A stretch of 48,815 nucleotides of DNA. Origin: Chrysochromulina tobinii. Taxonomy: Eukaryota; Haptophyta; Prymnesiales; Chrysochromulinaceae. A program made the position numbers and the translations under genes. The notes beneath the pieces were generated by a model that was not told the origin of the DNA, did no database searches, and was given only the letters and a program-made list of their open reading frames with translations. Shown in pieces: positions 38,165 to 48,815 of this stretch. The stretch is from positions 1-48,815 of the forward strand of contig JWZX01003135.1 in NCBI GenBank assembly GCA_001275005.1, written 5' to 3'. Each line of letters opens with the position of its first letter. The first letter of the stretch is position 1.

Positions 38165-38869
38165 TGCCATTCTTTTAGCAACAGGGCCACATGAACGCGG
38201 CCCGCGCGTGAGTTCTGAGTGATGGGTACTCCTGACCTACCGTACATTTGTGTCGCATGGCCATAGGCTTGAAGACATCGTGGTCGGTTGTAATCCCGGC
38301 GCGTTAAACGCGGGTAACTGTGGGCGCGGGCGGTTGCTCCATGCTCGCGACACGCGAGCCCGGAGCGCGACGCGACGGAACGTTTTCGGGTTTACGGCGA
38401 TTCATCATCTGGATCGTTTGACTCGATCGCAATCCGGCAAAGCCTGAGAACAAGGCAGAAGCCGGAACGGCGAACGCGTCACCCTACGACACAGAACATG
38501 CGAACGACAGCGGAACAGGAGCGGCCGCCGCGGGGGCCGATGCGCGGCCGCAGGGCTACGCGGGCGGGACTGCACCGATGCACCGTACGGTACATGAATC
38601 AATCATGAATCAGAATTGCGGTGCGGTGGGGGAACGATTTGAAGGGGATGTCAGCGTGAGAGTATGGCACATGCGACATGGGAACCGTGGGGTCAGTACA
38701 ATCATCACCTCATCCGAGCGATCAGGCATCACGATTAGGCATTAGCCCCGTCCCTCCCCCTCCGCTCATCTTATGACCGTTTGATTACTGAGATCAAGAC
38801 TTAATCAAGACTCGCGAGGACCCGCTCTTTCGGTTATGGTCCGTCTTTGCCCTTGGGGGCTTTCGGCTT
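38165..38869. other. convergent intergenic region, no gene seen
   Basis: About 700 bp between the hypothetical gene and the 3' end of the ARM/EF-hand gene. Only short frames, all shadows or without features. Contains a small inverted motif, GCGTTAAACGC, near 38300. Confidence 0.6.
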
Positions 38870-41800
38870 TCACAGCTCTTCTGGATCGATGGCCGGCAGC
38901 TCTTCCTCGAGTGCGGACGCGATCTTTTTCATCGTCCTGTCCAGCTTCGCTTGCTCTGCCGCGGAGAGCTCCTTGTCCGCGGCGAGCTTCGGCGTCACCG
39001 TGAAGGACACCTGGCGCTTGATGATGAACTCTGCGCGCTGGCGTGCGCGCTGGCGGCGGCGCTTGTCGAGCTCTTTCTTGTCGATCTTGCCGTCGTGGTT
39101 TGAGTCAAGCCGATCGAGGATGAGGCTTAGAAGCATTTCGAGCCATGGCGCAAGAGGCTGATCTGAGGTCTCCTCACGGTCAAAGGACATTTCGGTGCCG
39201 CGCTTCTCAATCAGCACGCCGCCCTCGTGCTTGCCAGCCGCGATCTCGTCGAAGAACTGCTTGGCGGTGCGCGAGCCATACTTGGCGAGGATCTCGGTCG
39301 TCGGCAGCGGGTGGCGAGTGCACACCCGGCCGAGCGCCTCACAAAAATCGATGTACGTGAGCCTCGTGAGCTTATGGCGCCGCTTCAGCTCGTCGGACAC
39401 AAAGGTCTGCGACCAGACGAAGCAGAGGCGCTCGTCGAGCCGAGAGAGGTAGCCCATCCACATGCTCGCTCCTTCGTCGGGGCTGTCGCGCGTGTCGAGC
39501 AGCCCCGCGTCGAGGCAGAAGCCATGCCACTCGTCGAGCGACATCGTGGGCTCGGGGGTCTTCAAGTCTAATTGCAGCGGATCGCCTTCGATGGTCGCGT
39601 AGTACTCAAAAAAAGTACGGAGCACAGGCTCGAAGCGCTTGAGGACGTCCGCCACCGGCTTGGTGTAGAGCCGCTTGCGACGGAAGACCTCGGGGTCGTG
39701 TGTGGCGCCCTTGGGCAGGTTGGGCAGCAGGTCACGCTGCAGGAAAGTCTCGAGCGCATCGGACACATCGGGGATCGTGCCGTCACGCACGTACTTGGAG
39801 ATCGAGATGCGCACGAGGCACTGCATGAACTCGAAGCGCAGCAACGCAGCGTCCGGGTTGAGGCGCTCGATTTCGCGGTCCTCGAGAGTCTTGGAGGCCG
39901 CCTCATAATTGGCCGAGGCAAAGATGCGTGTGAGCTCCTGAACGTTCAAGTAGGCGGAGTCGATGTCGACGACGCGCACGTCGCGCAGCAACTCGAAGAA
40001 GGTGGACAACCCCATCGCGTACCCATCGTGCGCGTCGCCCGTGGCGCAGTAGTACGTGTGGCACGCGTAGATGGCAGTCGCGTGCTGCGCGAGCACCTCG
40101 CGGATCTTGCCGATCTCGGCGTCCACGCCCGCGAGCCCGAGCCCCTCGTGGTCCTCCCGCGCGATCAATCTGCGGAAGCGATCGGTGTTGCAGCGGCTCC
40201 AATCGATCTGGAAGGCGCGGCTCCTGACTTGGCTCGTATTGTAAAACGAGTGCGCGTCGGAATGACTCCTGCGCGGCGCGAAGACGGAGCGGTCGAGTTC
40301 GAGAGAACCATCCTTGGCAGACTTGCTCGGCTCCTCGCCCGACTCGTCCTTTGGCACACAGTGGAAGAGGATGGGCTCGGATACAATCTCGCCAAACATG
40401 GGTGGGAACGTGCAGTCCTCGAGCAGCGACTTACGGGGCTGCGGGGGTGAGAGGACCGGCGATTGGGTGAGCTTGGGCACGTCTCGCTCCGTCAGCATCG
40501 GCGGCATCGGCGGCGCCGGCAGGGTCGTCGAGCTCTCACCACACTTGAGCTGCCCGAGCGACGTCGGCAGTTGACCGACCGGTTCTCGCTCGGGCACGCG
40601 GCAGTTGCGCGGGTGGCTCGTATGGTACAGCCGCAGCACCTTGCCCTCGGTACCCTCGAGAGGGTACGACGAGAAGTTGTCGTTGCCGATCCTCGAGCCT
40701 GCCACACCAATCCAGCTGAAGAGCTTCGCCTGCGGGCCCGAGCGCTCGGCGCGGCCCTCGGGGTTCCCGGAAAAGGAGAAGCGCGGTGTGTACTGCTCAG
40801 CCTCGGGCAGGATGACCTTGTAATCAGGGCGCGCCTCGTTCCCTTTTTGGAGGTACGCCTTCTCCCATGGCTCTAGCGTTGCAGCGAGCTCCGGCTTGAT
40901 GGAAGGCACCCCCTTTTGAGTGATCTTGATCTCAACCACGGGCGGCCTCCACTGGTTGCCCACCCGGGCCGTCTCCTCCGCCTCCGCCTGCTTGGCCAGC
41001 GCAGCCGCCTTCGCTATTCCGAAAAGACCGCCCTGCACAGCCCCAAGCCCGGCCTGCACCGCCGCAGACGCCGCCAGCTCCGCCTTCTGGCGCACCGGCG
41101 CGGGACCCTCATATCGCTTGGGCTTCGTCTTCGCGCCGCCCACCGCACCCGCTGCCGTCGCGGGGCGCGCCGCCTCCGCCGCCGCCTTCTCGTCGGCATC
41201 CTTTGCAAATGACTGCCTCCGCTTCAGATCATCGAGGCGCGCGGCGCTCCCTGCTGCCTCTTTCTCGGCGTCCGAGAGCTCATCGCTGCCACCGCCCTTC
41301 CCCTTCTTCTTCCCCTTCTTCTCCTTCTTCTCCTTCTCGATCACAATCTCGCTCTCGAGCTCCTTCATCCTCGCTTCCAAGCGCTTCAGCTCCTCCTCCT
41401 CCCCGGCCGTGAGATGCCCTTCTGCGGCTGCGCCGAGGCCGAGGCGAAGAAGGCTGCCCATCGCGGGCTTTCGCAGGATCGGCATCGACGCGGAGAGGCC
41501 AAGGCCAGGCGCCGCCACGGGCGCCGCCACGAGCGCCGCCTCGGTCGCCGCGACGGATTGGCTGAGAGGCGCCGTGTCGGGCGCCGTGTCGGTCCCGGCA
41601 CCGCCCTTGGCTGCTAAGATGTGCCCAAACCTTTTGGTCGTCGCCGGCGGCGGTGTCGCCGACGGCTTGAGTGGCAGTGCCGGCCCACTGCCCCCCTTGG
41701 AGACACCGCCAGGCGTGCCCCCGGCCTTGGCCCCCCGCACCACCCGGCGTCTTAGGACGAGCGTCGTGATGGGCGCCACCCGGCGTCTTCAGGCGAGCGT

Positions 41801-44800
41801 CACCCGCCTGGCTAGCGCCGTGTTGGGCGCCAGGCGCGGGCGTGCCCGGCTTGCTGATCGGCGTGAGCGGGACCACGGGCCGCTTGGGCGCGCCAGGAGG
41901 CACTCCCATCGGAGGCTCGAGAGGCTTGCGCCAGACGTCGAGAAAGTTTCGGCGCATCAGCTCCTGCAGTCCGGCACTACTGGTGCTCGGGCGCAGCGCC
42001 TTGCCCGCCGCGCCCGCCGGCAGTGCGCCCTGCTCCTCCGGGGGCGGCGCCAGGAGCGAATAGTCGACCTTGGGCTTCAGGAGGCGACGGCGCGAGGCGG
42101 CACCGCCGCGCAGCTTGTCGGGTCCCTTGGCCTTCTCGAGCAGCTCGAAGAAGGTCTCGAACTCCTGACGCGAGACGGCGTCGGAGCCGTCCGAGTCCAT
42201 GACCTTGAACAACTCATCGAAGGCGTTGATCTGCTCCTGCAGGTCGACGCCCGTGACCGAGTTCTTCGCCGTGCCGCTCAGCGGGAGGAGTGGGAGGAGC
42301 AGCTCACGCACCCGCTCGTCCTGACGAAACGCCCGAATCATCTCGAGGCGGGTGAGATCGCCGTCGTCGTTCGCATCCATCAGCGCGAACGCCGCACGTG
42401 CCAGCAGCACCTGCTGCGGCTCCTCCCCTGCATTGAGCTCGGCGAGGCCCTCGATGTCCTCGCCCTCGGCCGCCTGCTGCTCGGCCTTCTCAGTCTCCTC
42501 CATAGAAGCGATCCAGTCGAGGTAGCGCTGGCGAGCGTCGGGCGGCGCCGCCTTCTCAGCCGGCGCGACGGAGGCAGTGCTCGGCTTGCGTCCCAGGCCA
42601 CCGCCCGGCGAACCGGGTGCTGACGGAGTCGCACCCTCTGGCACGGCGGCGGCGGGCGCAGGCGCGGCGGCGGAGAGCAGCGGCGGCTTGAGGAGCGGCT
42701 TGCTCGGCGCGTTCGCGAGACCGTCTATCCTAAGCGGCCCCCCAGACCACACCGCCGTCTTGAGCGAGAGCTCAGCCACGTACATAGGGTTACGGTTGGC
42801 CGGGTGGGTGGCGAGGTTGTAGAGCGTCTCTCCCGCCATCTCGCCCAGCGGCCGCAGCGCCCCTTCCCAGCCGAACTTTTCGCTCGTGTGCCGGATCTCG
42901 AGCAGCGAGCTCAGCCCATGCACTTGCACCGCCACCTGGGCGCAGCGGGCGCCCGAAAGATTGAGCACCGCATTGAGCGCATCGCGTAGCAGCTCGGGAG
43001 CGTGCCCCTCATAATGCGCTTGCGCTGCGCGCGCGTGCGCCGGCCGCTGATCGTGCTCCTCGAGCACGTCTTCACCAACGGCCGTCGTCATCGTAGGAGG
43101 AGGGGGCGCACCGCTCGGCACCAGTGAAGCGCCGGCTTCGGACGGCACGTCATACGGCGGCACGCTGAGCACGGTGAGGAGCGCGGCTGCCTCGGTCCGC
43201 AGCACGGCGCATACCTTCTCGGCCGTCTTTATCGACATGAGCTGCTGCTGGTTGCCGTACTGCGCCGAGCGCGCTATCCCTCGGCAACCGACCGCGCGCA
43301 GCTTGGGCGACGCGTCTGAGAGCAGATGGACCATCAGCACATCCAGCCCGCTGGCCGGCGCATGGCGGGGGCTGCTCTCAGCTGCCGGCTGCTTGGGCGA
43401 CGCGTGTGCCTTGTACGCTGGGTGGGACGAGTCGAGATCCTCAGGATGATGAACGATGGTCTCTACCTGGTGGAGGGTGCACGCCGCCGTGATCCGGGTC
43501 GGCGGTGGCGCCCATGTCGACTTCACCGCGAGCGAGCGTGTGCAGCGCTTGCGTCACACCAAACTGCGCGAGCTGCCCGATGAGGGCGGAGCCGCTGGTG
43601 AGCATGATCGAGATGGTGCCGAGTGAGGCCTTGCGCAGCTGCTCGTGAGCCGTCTGCTGCACCGCGCTGATCAGCGCGGCGGACGCGAGGCCCAGGGCCA
43701 CCGTGGCGCTCGCCGGGCGCACGCATAGCTGCCAGAGTGCGATCGCGCACCACGTGGCCAGAGGCGCGTGCGCGCCCTCGAGCTTCGCCTCGCTCACCTG
43801 TGGGAACAAGAGGGGTGGGGGCGCCGTGGTGAGCACTTGCATGCGAGCCAATCGGAAGGGAAGCGCCCTCGAGCTTCGCCACGCTCACCGCGAGCGCGAA
43901 CGCCCGGCTCAGCGCGTCGGTCACCCCGATCTCGAAGAGGAGATCGCAGAGCGCGTGGCTCAGCTGCCCCTTGGAGGGCCCTTGGTTCGCATGCAGCCAG
44001 AAGAGCGCCGCGAGGCTCATGCCTCCTGTGGGCGAGAGAGGCAACTCGGTGACCAGCCGCGACAGAAGCACGCGGCTCAGGGGTGTGAAGGTTGCCGTGC
44101 TGGAGGGGCCGACGCCGGACGTTGACGGTCGCTTCGTGGCGAGATGGGAGACGGGCCGAGAGACTGGTTGAGGAGGGGGCTGCGAGGCGGCGGCGGCGGC
44201 CGCTCGCGTGGCGTCGTCTGCGAGCGCCTCGTGCCCGTGCGCGACGAGAGTGAGGAGGGCGGCGGCCAGGTGGCCATGTAGCGCGCGCACGCTCCCGGTC
44301 AACTCGACGGTGCAAGGGAAGGGCTCCTCGGTGGAAGGAGTGCCTTCCTTTGCGCTGCTACCCTTGGCGCCACTGCCGCCCGTGACGGCGCTGCCGCCCG
44401 TGACGGCGCTGCCAGGCCTGGCCGCACTACCGGCAAGGGCTGAGGGCACCGCTTCCCGGCTCGCAGGCCGGCTATCGGGCTTCGGATGATAGTGCGCCTG
44501 CCGGTCAGCCTCCATGCGCACCACGCCCATCAACTCGATGATGCGCGCGATACCGTTGGCGCGGCGCAGGGCGAGGACCGCCACCTTGCTCAGCGCCACG
44601 AGCGACGCGCCATACACCTCGCACGCGCGCCAGCCTGCCGCGGGGTCCGTTGGCTTGACCCGCTCGACGGTGTTTCGTTTGAATTGGGCCAATTCGTCAA
44701 TCGGCTTCGGAGGCGCGGGCTTGATCGCCGCCTCGAGGGAGCTGAGCAGGTCGATCGCCACCGTCTTGGCCGCATACAGCGACACGCCACGCAGCGCGCC

Positions 44801-46858
44801 GTGGATTTCGAGCTTCGTCGGCTCGTCGCCCGTTGGGTTGGCTTCGGCCGCCTTGACCTGCGAGCGCCGCTTTTGCGCGCCGGCGCCCGGTAAGGGGATC
44901 CCGGGTGACGACGGCGCGGGGATCTGCACGGGGGCGTCGTCCGGCTCGCCCGGCGGCATCAGGTGTGCCTCCGCACATGCCTCCACAAAGGCGCGGTATT
45001 CGAGCACACTCGGTGGCTCCACCACGCCCGGCGACGCCTCCACCGGCGCCTCGGCCGGCGCGGCCGCCGCTGCGGCCACGTCGCCGGCCTCGGCCTCGCC
45101 CTCTGGCGACGGCGCGGTCTCAGCAGCCGTAGGCGGCGGCGGAGGAGGTGGTGGAGGATAGATCGCCTCGAGCAACGCGAGGCCGTCGTGGCCCTGCTCA
45201 CCAGTGGGGGCTTGCAGCGACGCGAGCATTCCAAGCGCCGTCGTGCGCAGCTTGGCGCCGTGCTTGGTCACCAGTTTCGTCAAGCATGCATTCATCTCGA
45301 GCACGGTCGAGGGCACGTCCGCAGGCGTCGGTGCGGCCCGTGAGGCGCCGGGCGCGGCGACCCCTACAGAGGACGCGCCGTCGGGCTTGTACCCTACCGG
45401 CAGCAGCACGTTCGTAGAGAGGAGACCCGCCCTCTTGGGCTTCTGTGTGTCGGCATCCCACTCGTCCGTGGCGTGGGCGTGGCAGCCTCGCTCCGGGGAG
45501 AGCTCCAGGAGCGCGCGCGTGAGCCACAGCCAGCCCGAGCTCAGGAGCAGCGGCGTGTGTCGGTGCAGATGGCCGAGCATGGACCAGATACAGCCGATGA
45601 GACTGCGCAGCAGCCGACAGCTAGCGTCCGCGCCACCGAAGCCCTCGGCCGGCGCACCCGTGCGCACGTAGCGCTGCACCGTGAGCAGCAGAGGGATCGA
45701 AGCGGCGCGCAGCGCGCCCACCAGCTTTGGCAGCCCCTCGAGAATGCGAAGGTCGCTCGCGCGCGCGGGATGCAGCCTTACGCGTGCGAGCGCAAAACAC
45801 ACCAGGTCAGCAGCTTGCTGGCGCGTGCTCGCGTCAGTGAGGCCACTCGTGCATGCCAGTCGCACGAGCTGCTCGAGGCCGCCCTCAAGCAGCGACTTGC
45901 ACACGGGCGGCGACACCTCGGCCGCGCGCGTGAGCAGCGCCGCGCACGCGGCCTTGAGCGGCGCCGGGCTGTGCTCGGCATGTGCCTCGAGCACAGGCAG
46001 GAGGCGCAACGCGACGCTCGTGCGCTGGAAGGCGCGCTTGCCAGTCTCGCACGCGAGGAGGGCCAGGAGACCGCCCGCATGCCACACGCGTTGCTCGAGG
46101 ATCGCGTACCCAGTGCATGCCACCGCGCGCGCCGCCTGCAGGTCGTTTGGGCTCGGCTCGCTCGGCTCAGCCGCCTCGTCCTCGTCGTCGAGCACCGCCT
46201 GGGGCGGCAGCAGCACCTTGTACGGCGCCGAGTGGGTGTTCGACCGGCGCAGCCGCCGCGAATTCCCGCCGGCACCCTCGGCGGCCGCCGCCGCGTCACG
46301 CGCCGCTTCGACGCAAAGCTCCGCCGAGCGCGGCTCAGGAAGGCTGTCGGGCAGCAGCGCCTGCAGGAGCGCTGGCACCAGGTCGCCCACGTTCATGCGC
46401 GCGAGCGTCGGCTCGTGCTCGGCGAGTCGCCAGATGGCCGCGGCCGCGATACTCTGCACGCGCAGCTCTGGCGAGCGCAACGCCGCCGCCGCCGCCTCGA
46501 AGAGCGAGTACGTCATGTACCGGTGGTTGAACGGTTGGCACGCGAGCTCCCACAGGCCATGAATCGCCTGGTACTTGAGCTCGACGTCGGAGGAGGCCAG
46601 CCCGCAGCGAATGCTCTCGATGGCCGCCTCCAGCACGTCCACACGCCGAGCCGTATCGGCCACTTTGTGCGCCTCGAAGGCCGCGAGCACCTCATCCGAG
46701 GTTCGCAGCGGCACGTTCTCGAGCAGGATCGTCATCTCCGTGCCAAAGAGTCGTGAGACCACGTCGCGCAACTGCGGGAGCGTCGGCGGATTCGTGCCCG
46801 CCATCGTGTGCTCGATCAAGCCTGCTTCCTTCGACTCGAAGCGGAGCGCGAGCGACAT
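38870..46858 (-). CDS. giant ARM-repeat and EF-hand protein, probably flagellar or cytoskeletal; apparent one-base frameshift
   Basis: Model: exons 43889-46858, ~43522-43797 and 38870-~43466, about 2613 residues. Start is MSLALRFESKEAGLIEHTMAG; earlier in-frame ATGs exist. Exon 1 is ARM/HEAT-like helices (ELKYQAIHGLWELACQPFNHR) with Ala/Pro-rich inserts, continuing in exon 2 and early exon 3 (LRDALNAVLNLSGARCAQVAV). Two EF-hands follow (DANDDGDLTRLE ~1445, DSDGSDAVSRQE ~1505), a Lys/Glu coiled region, and a long helical C-terminal region. A last EF-hand (DSNHDGKIDKKE ~2536) lies near the C-terminus. So Ca2+ binding is expected. At 41731-41736 a run of six C (sense G) breaks the frame: five would restore KTPGGAGAKAGGTPGG. 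The second intron's boundaries are uncertain. It could instead be two adjacent genes, but text flows smoothly across the break. Confidence 0.72.
43467..43521 (-). other. intron 2 of the ARM/EF-hand gene (boundaries uncertain)
   Basis: A change of frame between HTLARGE and VETIVHHPEDLD needs an intron. Option 1: donor GTCGAC and acceptor CCACCAG (55 nt, phase 0). Option 2: donor GTGAAG at 43526 and acceptor CAGGTAG at 43463 (64 nt, phase 1). Both restore the frame. Confidence 0.5.
43798..43888 (-). other. introner-like intron 1 of the ARM/EF-hand gene
   Basis: 91 nt, donor GTGAGCGTGG, acceptor TTGTTCCCACAG. Its first 26 bases match the first 26 bases of the next exon at 25 positions. The copies (43772-43797 and 43863-43888) are offset by exactly the intron length. 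Its 3' half matches transporter intron 6. Confidence 0.9.
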
Positions 46859-47558
46859 GGTCCTTGCCTTTGGCCGGGAAGAGCGGAGGGCACCCGCCTG
46901 CGAAGCCTCGCGACGCCCGAAACTGCAGCCCGAAACGGCAATTTCTTCGTAAAGGACCTTTCTGTCGCGGTACGATTGTACCATGAAAAACATGCTCCCC
47001 CCGTCAAGCATGCCTTGGTGCTTGGAAATACAACGTGCCGTCGTGAGCACGGTGACAAAGAATCATGATCCATCCCGTCAAGATCGTATCGTACGCGGTC
47101 AGCCGGCACGGCCGGTTATAATAATATCTCGTATGATTTGTATTCAGATCCATTCTTCTCGCGCGACAGCCGACATACAGCCGCGAGCCGGCACACTAAC
47201 ACCCTTCTACTGTGCTCGTGCACACGAGAGATCGAGAGATCGCGACGCGACACGAGAGTCAGAGAGCGCACACACACGCAACGGCACACGCACACGACGG
47301 CACGACGGCCCACGGTTTGGCACGGCACAGCGACACAGCCCCCAAGGTCCCCATCCCGCAGCAGCTCATCCACAGGCTCCAGACGCCCATCATGGCGCTG
47401 CAGAGGGGACCTAGGGAGCGGGAGAGGGGAATTCCCCACAGAGCTTACCGCCGGCCTACCCCTCGCCCCCCACCTCAGTCCGGTACGACATCACTGCATG
47501 GTTTCCTCGGCACTAAAGCCCTTGTGCTCGTGCTGCGACGCTTTCGCCAAAAGACGTT
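46859..47558. other. intergenic between two minus-strand genes
   Basis: About 700 bp. The ARM-gene frame remains open to 47050 with in-frame ATGs, so some of this may be its coding 5' end. The rest has CGAGAGATCGAGAGAT- and CACACA-type simple sequence (47220-47330) and no supportable gene. Confidence 0.5.
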
Positions 47559-48815
47559 TCACATCTTCCAGCCCTGGCCGCCCATATTCATCCCGCCCAT
47601 CTGGTTGGCGAGGTTGCCCATGCCGCCGCCCATGCCGCCACCCATGCCGCCGGGCATGCCGCCACCCATCTGGCCCGGCATGCCGCCCATGCCACCCATC
47701 TGGCCGGGCATGCCGCCGCCCATCTGGCCAGGCATGCCGCCGCCCATGCCGCCGCCCATCTGGCCTGGCATGCCTCCGCCCATGCCGCCTCCCATGCCAC
47801 CCATCTGGCCGGGCATTCCGCCACCCATCTGGCCGGGCATTCCGCCGCCCATCTGGCCGGGCATTCCGCCACCCATCTGGCCTGGCATACCGCCGCCCAT
47901 GCCGCCGCCCATGCCGCCGCCCATCTGGCCAGGCATGCCCGGGCGGGGCGGCATCCCACCCATCTGGCCGGGCATGCCGCCGCCCATGCCGCCGCCCATG
48001 CCGCCGCCCATGCCGCCGCCCATGCCGCCCATGCCGCCCATCTGGCCGGGCATGCCGCCGCCCATGCCGCCGCCCATGCCGCCGCCCATGCCGCCACCCA
48101 TCTGGCCGGGCATGCCGCCACCCATCTGGCCGGGCATGCCGCCGCCCATGCCGCCGCCCATGCCGCCGCCCATGCCGCCACCCATCTGGCCGGGCATGCC
48201 GCCACCCATCTGGCCGGGCATGCCGCCACCCATCTGGCCTGGCATCCCGCCGCCCATGCCACCGGGCATGCCGCCGCCCATCTGGCCTGGCATACCGCCG
48301 CCCATGCCGCCGCCCATCTGGCCAGGCATGCCCGGGCGAGGCGGCATCCCACCCATCTGGCCGGGCATGCCGCCGCCCATGCCGCCGCCCATGCCGCCGC
48401 CCATGCCGCCACCCATCTGGCCGGGCATTCCGCCGCCCATCTGGCCGGGCATTCCGCCGCCCATCTGGCCGGGCATCTGGCCGCCCATCTGGCCGGGCAT
48501 CTGGCCGCCCATCTGGCCGGGCATGCCGCCACCCATCTGGCCGGGCATGCCGCCACCCATCATACCGCCTTGCATCGGCATGCCGCCCATTTGGCCTCCC
48601 ATGCCACCCATGCCACCCATGCCACCGGCAGGGGCATTGCCGAACATCGACATGATGTCGTTCTTCTTGTCCACGGGCGGTGCCGGGGCCGGCGCCGGCG
48701 CGGCGCCGAAGTCGACACCTCCAAAGCCTGCCCCGAAGCCGGCGTTTGCCGCCGGGGCCGGGGCCGGCGCCGGCGCGGGCGCATCGAACGAGCCGAACAT
48801 GTCGACACCCGCCGG
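47559..48815 (-). CDS. Gly/Met/Pro-rich C-terminal region of a possible ArfGAP (SMAP/AGD-like), 5' end outside window
   Basis: The frame is open to the window edge (AGVDMFGSFDAPAPAPAP) and stops at 47559. After an Ala-Pro linker comes VDKKNDIMSMFGNAP, which resembles the KK-x-x-I-M/L-S-L-F/Y motif that precedes the Gly/Met-rich tail of SMAP-type ArfGAPs. About 330 residues of GGGMPGQMGG repeats follow, then an end NLANQMGGMNMGGQGWKM. The catalytic ArfGAP zinc finger, if any, is outside the window. An alternative is another trafficking or RNA-binding protein with a GM-rich tail. The repeat DNA (about 47610-48610) is a tandem array of GCCGCCCATGCC- and CATCTGGCCGGGCATGCC-type units, liable to length change. 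Confidence 0.6.
   Translation of the reverse strand, partial: PAGVDMFGSFDAPAPAPAPAPAANAGFGAGFGGVDFGAAPAPAPAPPVDKKNDIMSMFGNAPAGGMGGMGGMGGQMGGMPMQGGMMGGGMPGQMGGGMPGQMGGQMPGQMGGQMPGQMGGGMPGQMGGGMPGQMGGGMGGGMGGGMGGGMPGQMGGMPPRPGMPGQMGGGMGGGMPGQMGGGMPGGMGGGMPGQMGGGMPGQMGGGMPGQMGGGMGGGMGGGMGGGMPGQMGGGMPGQMGGGMGGGMGGGMGGGMPGQMGGMGGMGGGMGGGMGGGMGGGMPGQMGGMPPRPGMPGQMGGGMGGGMGGGMPGQMGGGMPGQMGGGMPGQMGGGMPGQMGGMGGGMGGGMPGQMGGGMGGGMPGQMGGGMPGQMGGMGGMPGQMGGGMPGGMGGGMGGGMGNLANQMGGMNMGGQGWKM

Noticed and set aside
47138..48655. 505-codon plus-strand ORF rich in CRRPCRRPSG
   Set aside because: Shadow of the GM-rich repeat on the minus strand; low complexity throughout.

Overview
The window is nuclear DNA of a GC-rich unicellular eukaryote, most likely a flagellated marine alga such as a haptophyte. 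Reasons: long, sparsely interrupted ORFs; short GT-AG introns; flagellar-type proteins (PGPGAY-motif, ARM/EF-hand and coiled-coil giants); an algal peptidyl-serine galactosyltransferase-like enzyme; and many Ala/Gly/Gln runs. The lineage is inferred from gene content. No rRNA or organelle marker is present.

Layout, left to right. The 3' end of an Ala-rich gene (1-570). A SAM + twice-repeated [TIR/HET-like + ARM] protein (771-5195). A large probable flagellar PGPGAY protein (5866-10221). A coiled-coil protein (10879-12870, minus). An N-terminal DNA ligase I-like fragment (13283-13946, minus). About 1.1 kb of non-coding repeats with a perfect 48-bp palindrome. Aspartyl aminopeptidase (15040-17306, minus, 4 exons). 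An alpha/beta hydrolase (18048-19268, minus). A 7-exon sugar-phosphate/nucleotide-sugar transporter with a roughly 640-residue unknown tail (19349-23076, minus). A SET/MYND protein (23181-24671, minus). A 2OG-Fe(II) hydroxylase with Sel1 repeats and one frameshift (25146-26403, minus), divergent from a coiled-coil/ADP-ribosyltransferase/ARM protein (26557-30504, plus). A SERGT/HPAT-like glycosyltransferase with a ShKT domain (30849-33119, minus). A PDZ membrane protein (33655-34560, minus). A CNG/EAG-type K+ channel (34959-37192, minus), divergent from a small unknown protein (37472-38164, plus). A ~2,600-residue ARM + EF-hand protein (38870-46858, minus). The Gly/Met-rich C-terminus of a possible ArfGAP (47559-48815, minus).

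The genes do not form one pathway. Several fit flagellar motility and calcium signalling (PGPGAY, ARM/EF-hand, CNG-type channel); others fit secretory-pathway glycosylation and hydroxylation (transporter, glycosyltransferase, prolyl-hydroxylase-like enzyme).

The most notable signal is in the introns. Phase-consistent gene models show that many are built of ~10-bp CTGATGRCCT-type tandem units, share 3' ends between unrelated genes, or carry a 26-30 bp copy of the first bases of the downstream exon at or near their 5' end. This looks like recent intron gain by introner-like elements. At least two families appear: one ending CTTCATCAG, and one with GCTCACCACGGCGC and ending CCCACAG.

Coordinates and splice sites were read by eye from sequence and reading-frame consistency; no alignment or search was run.
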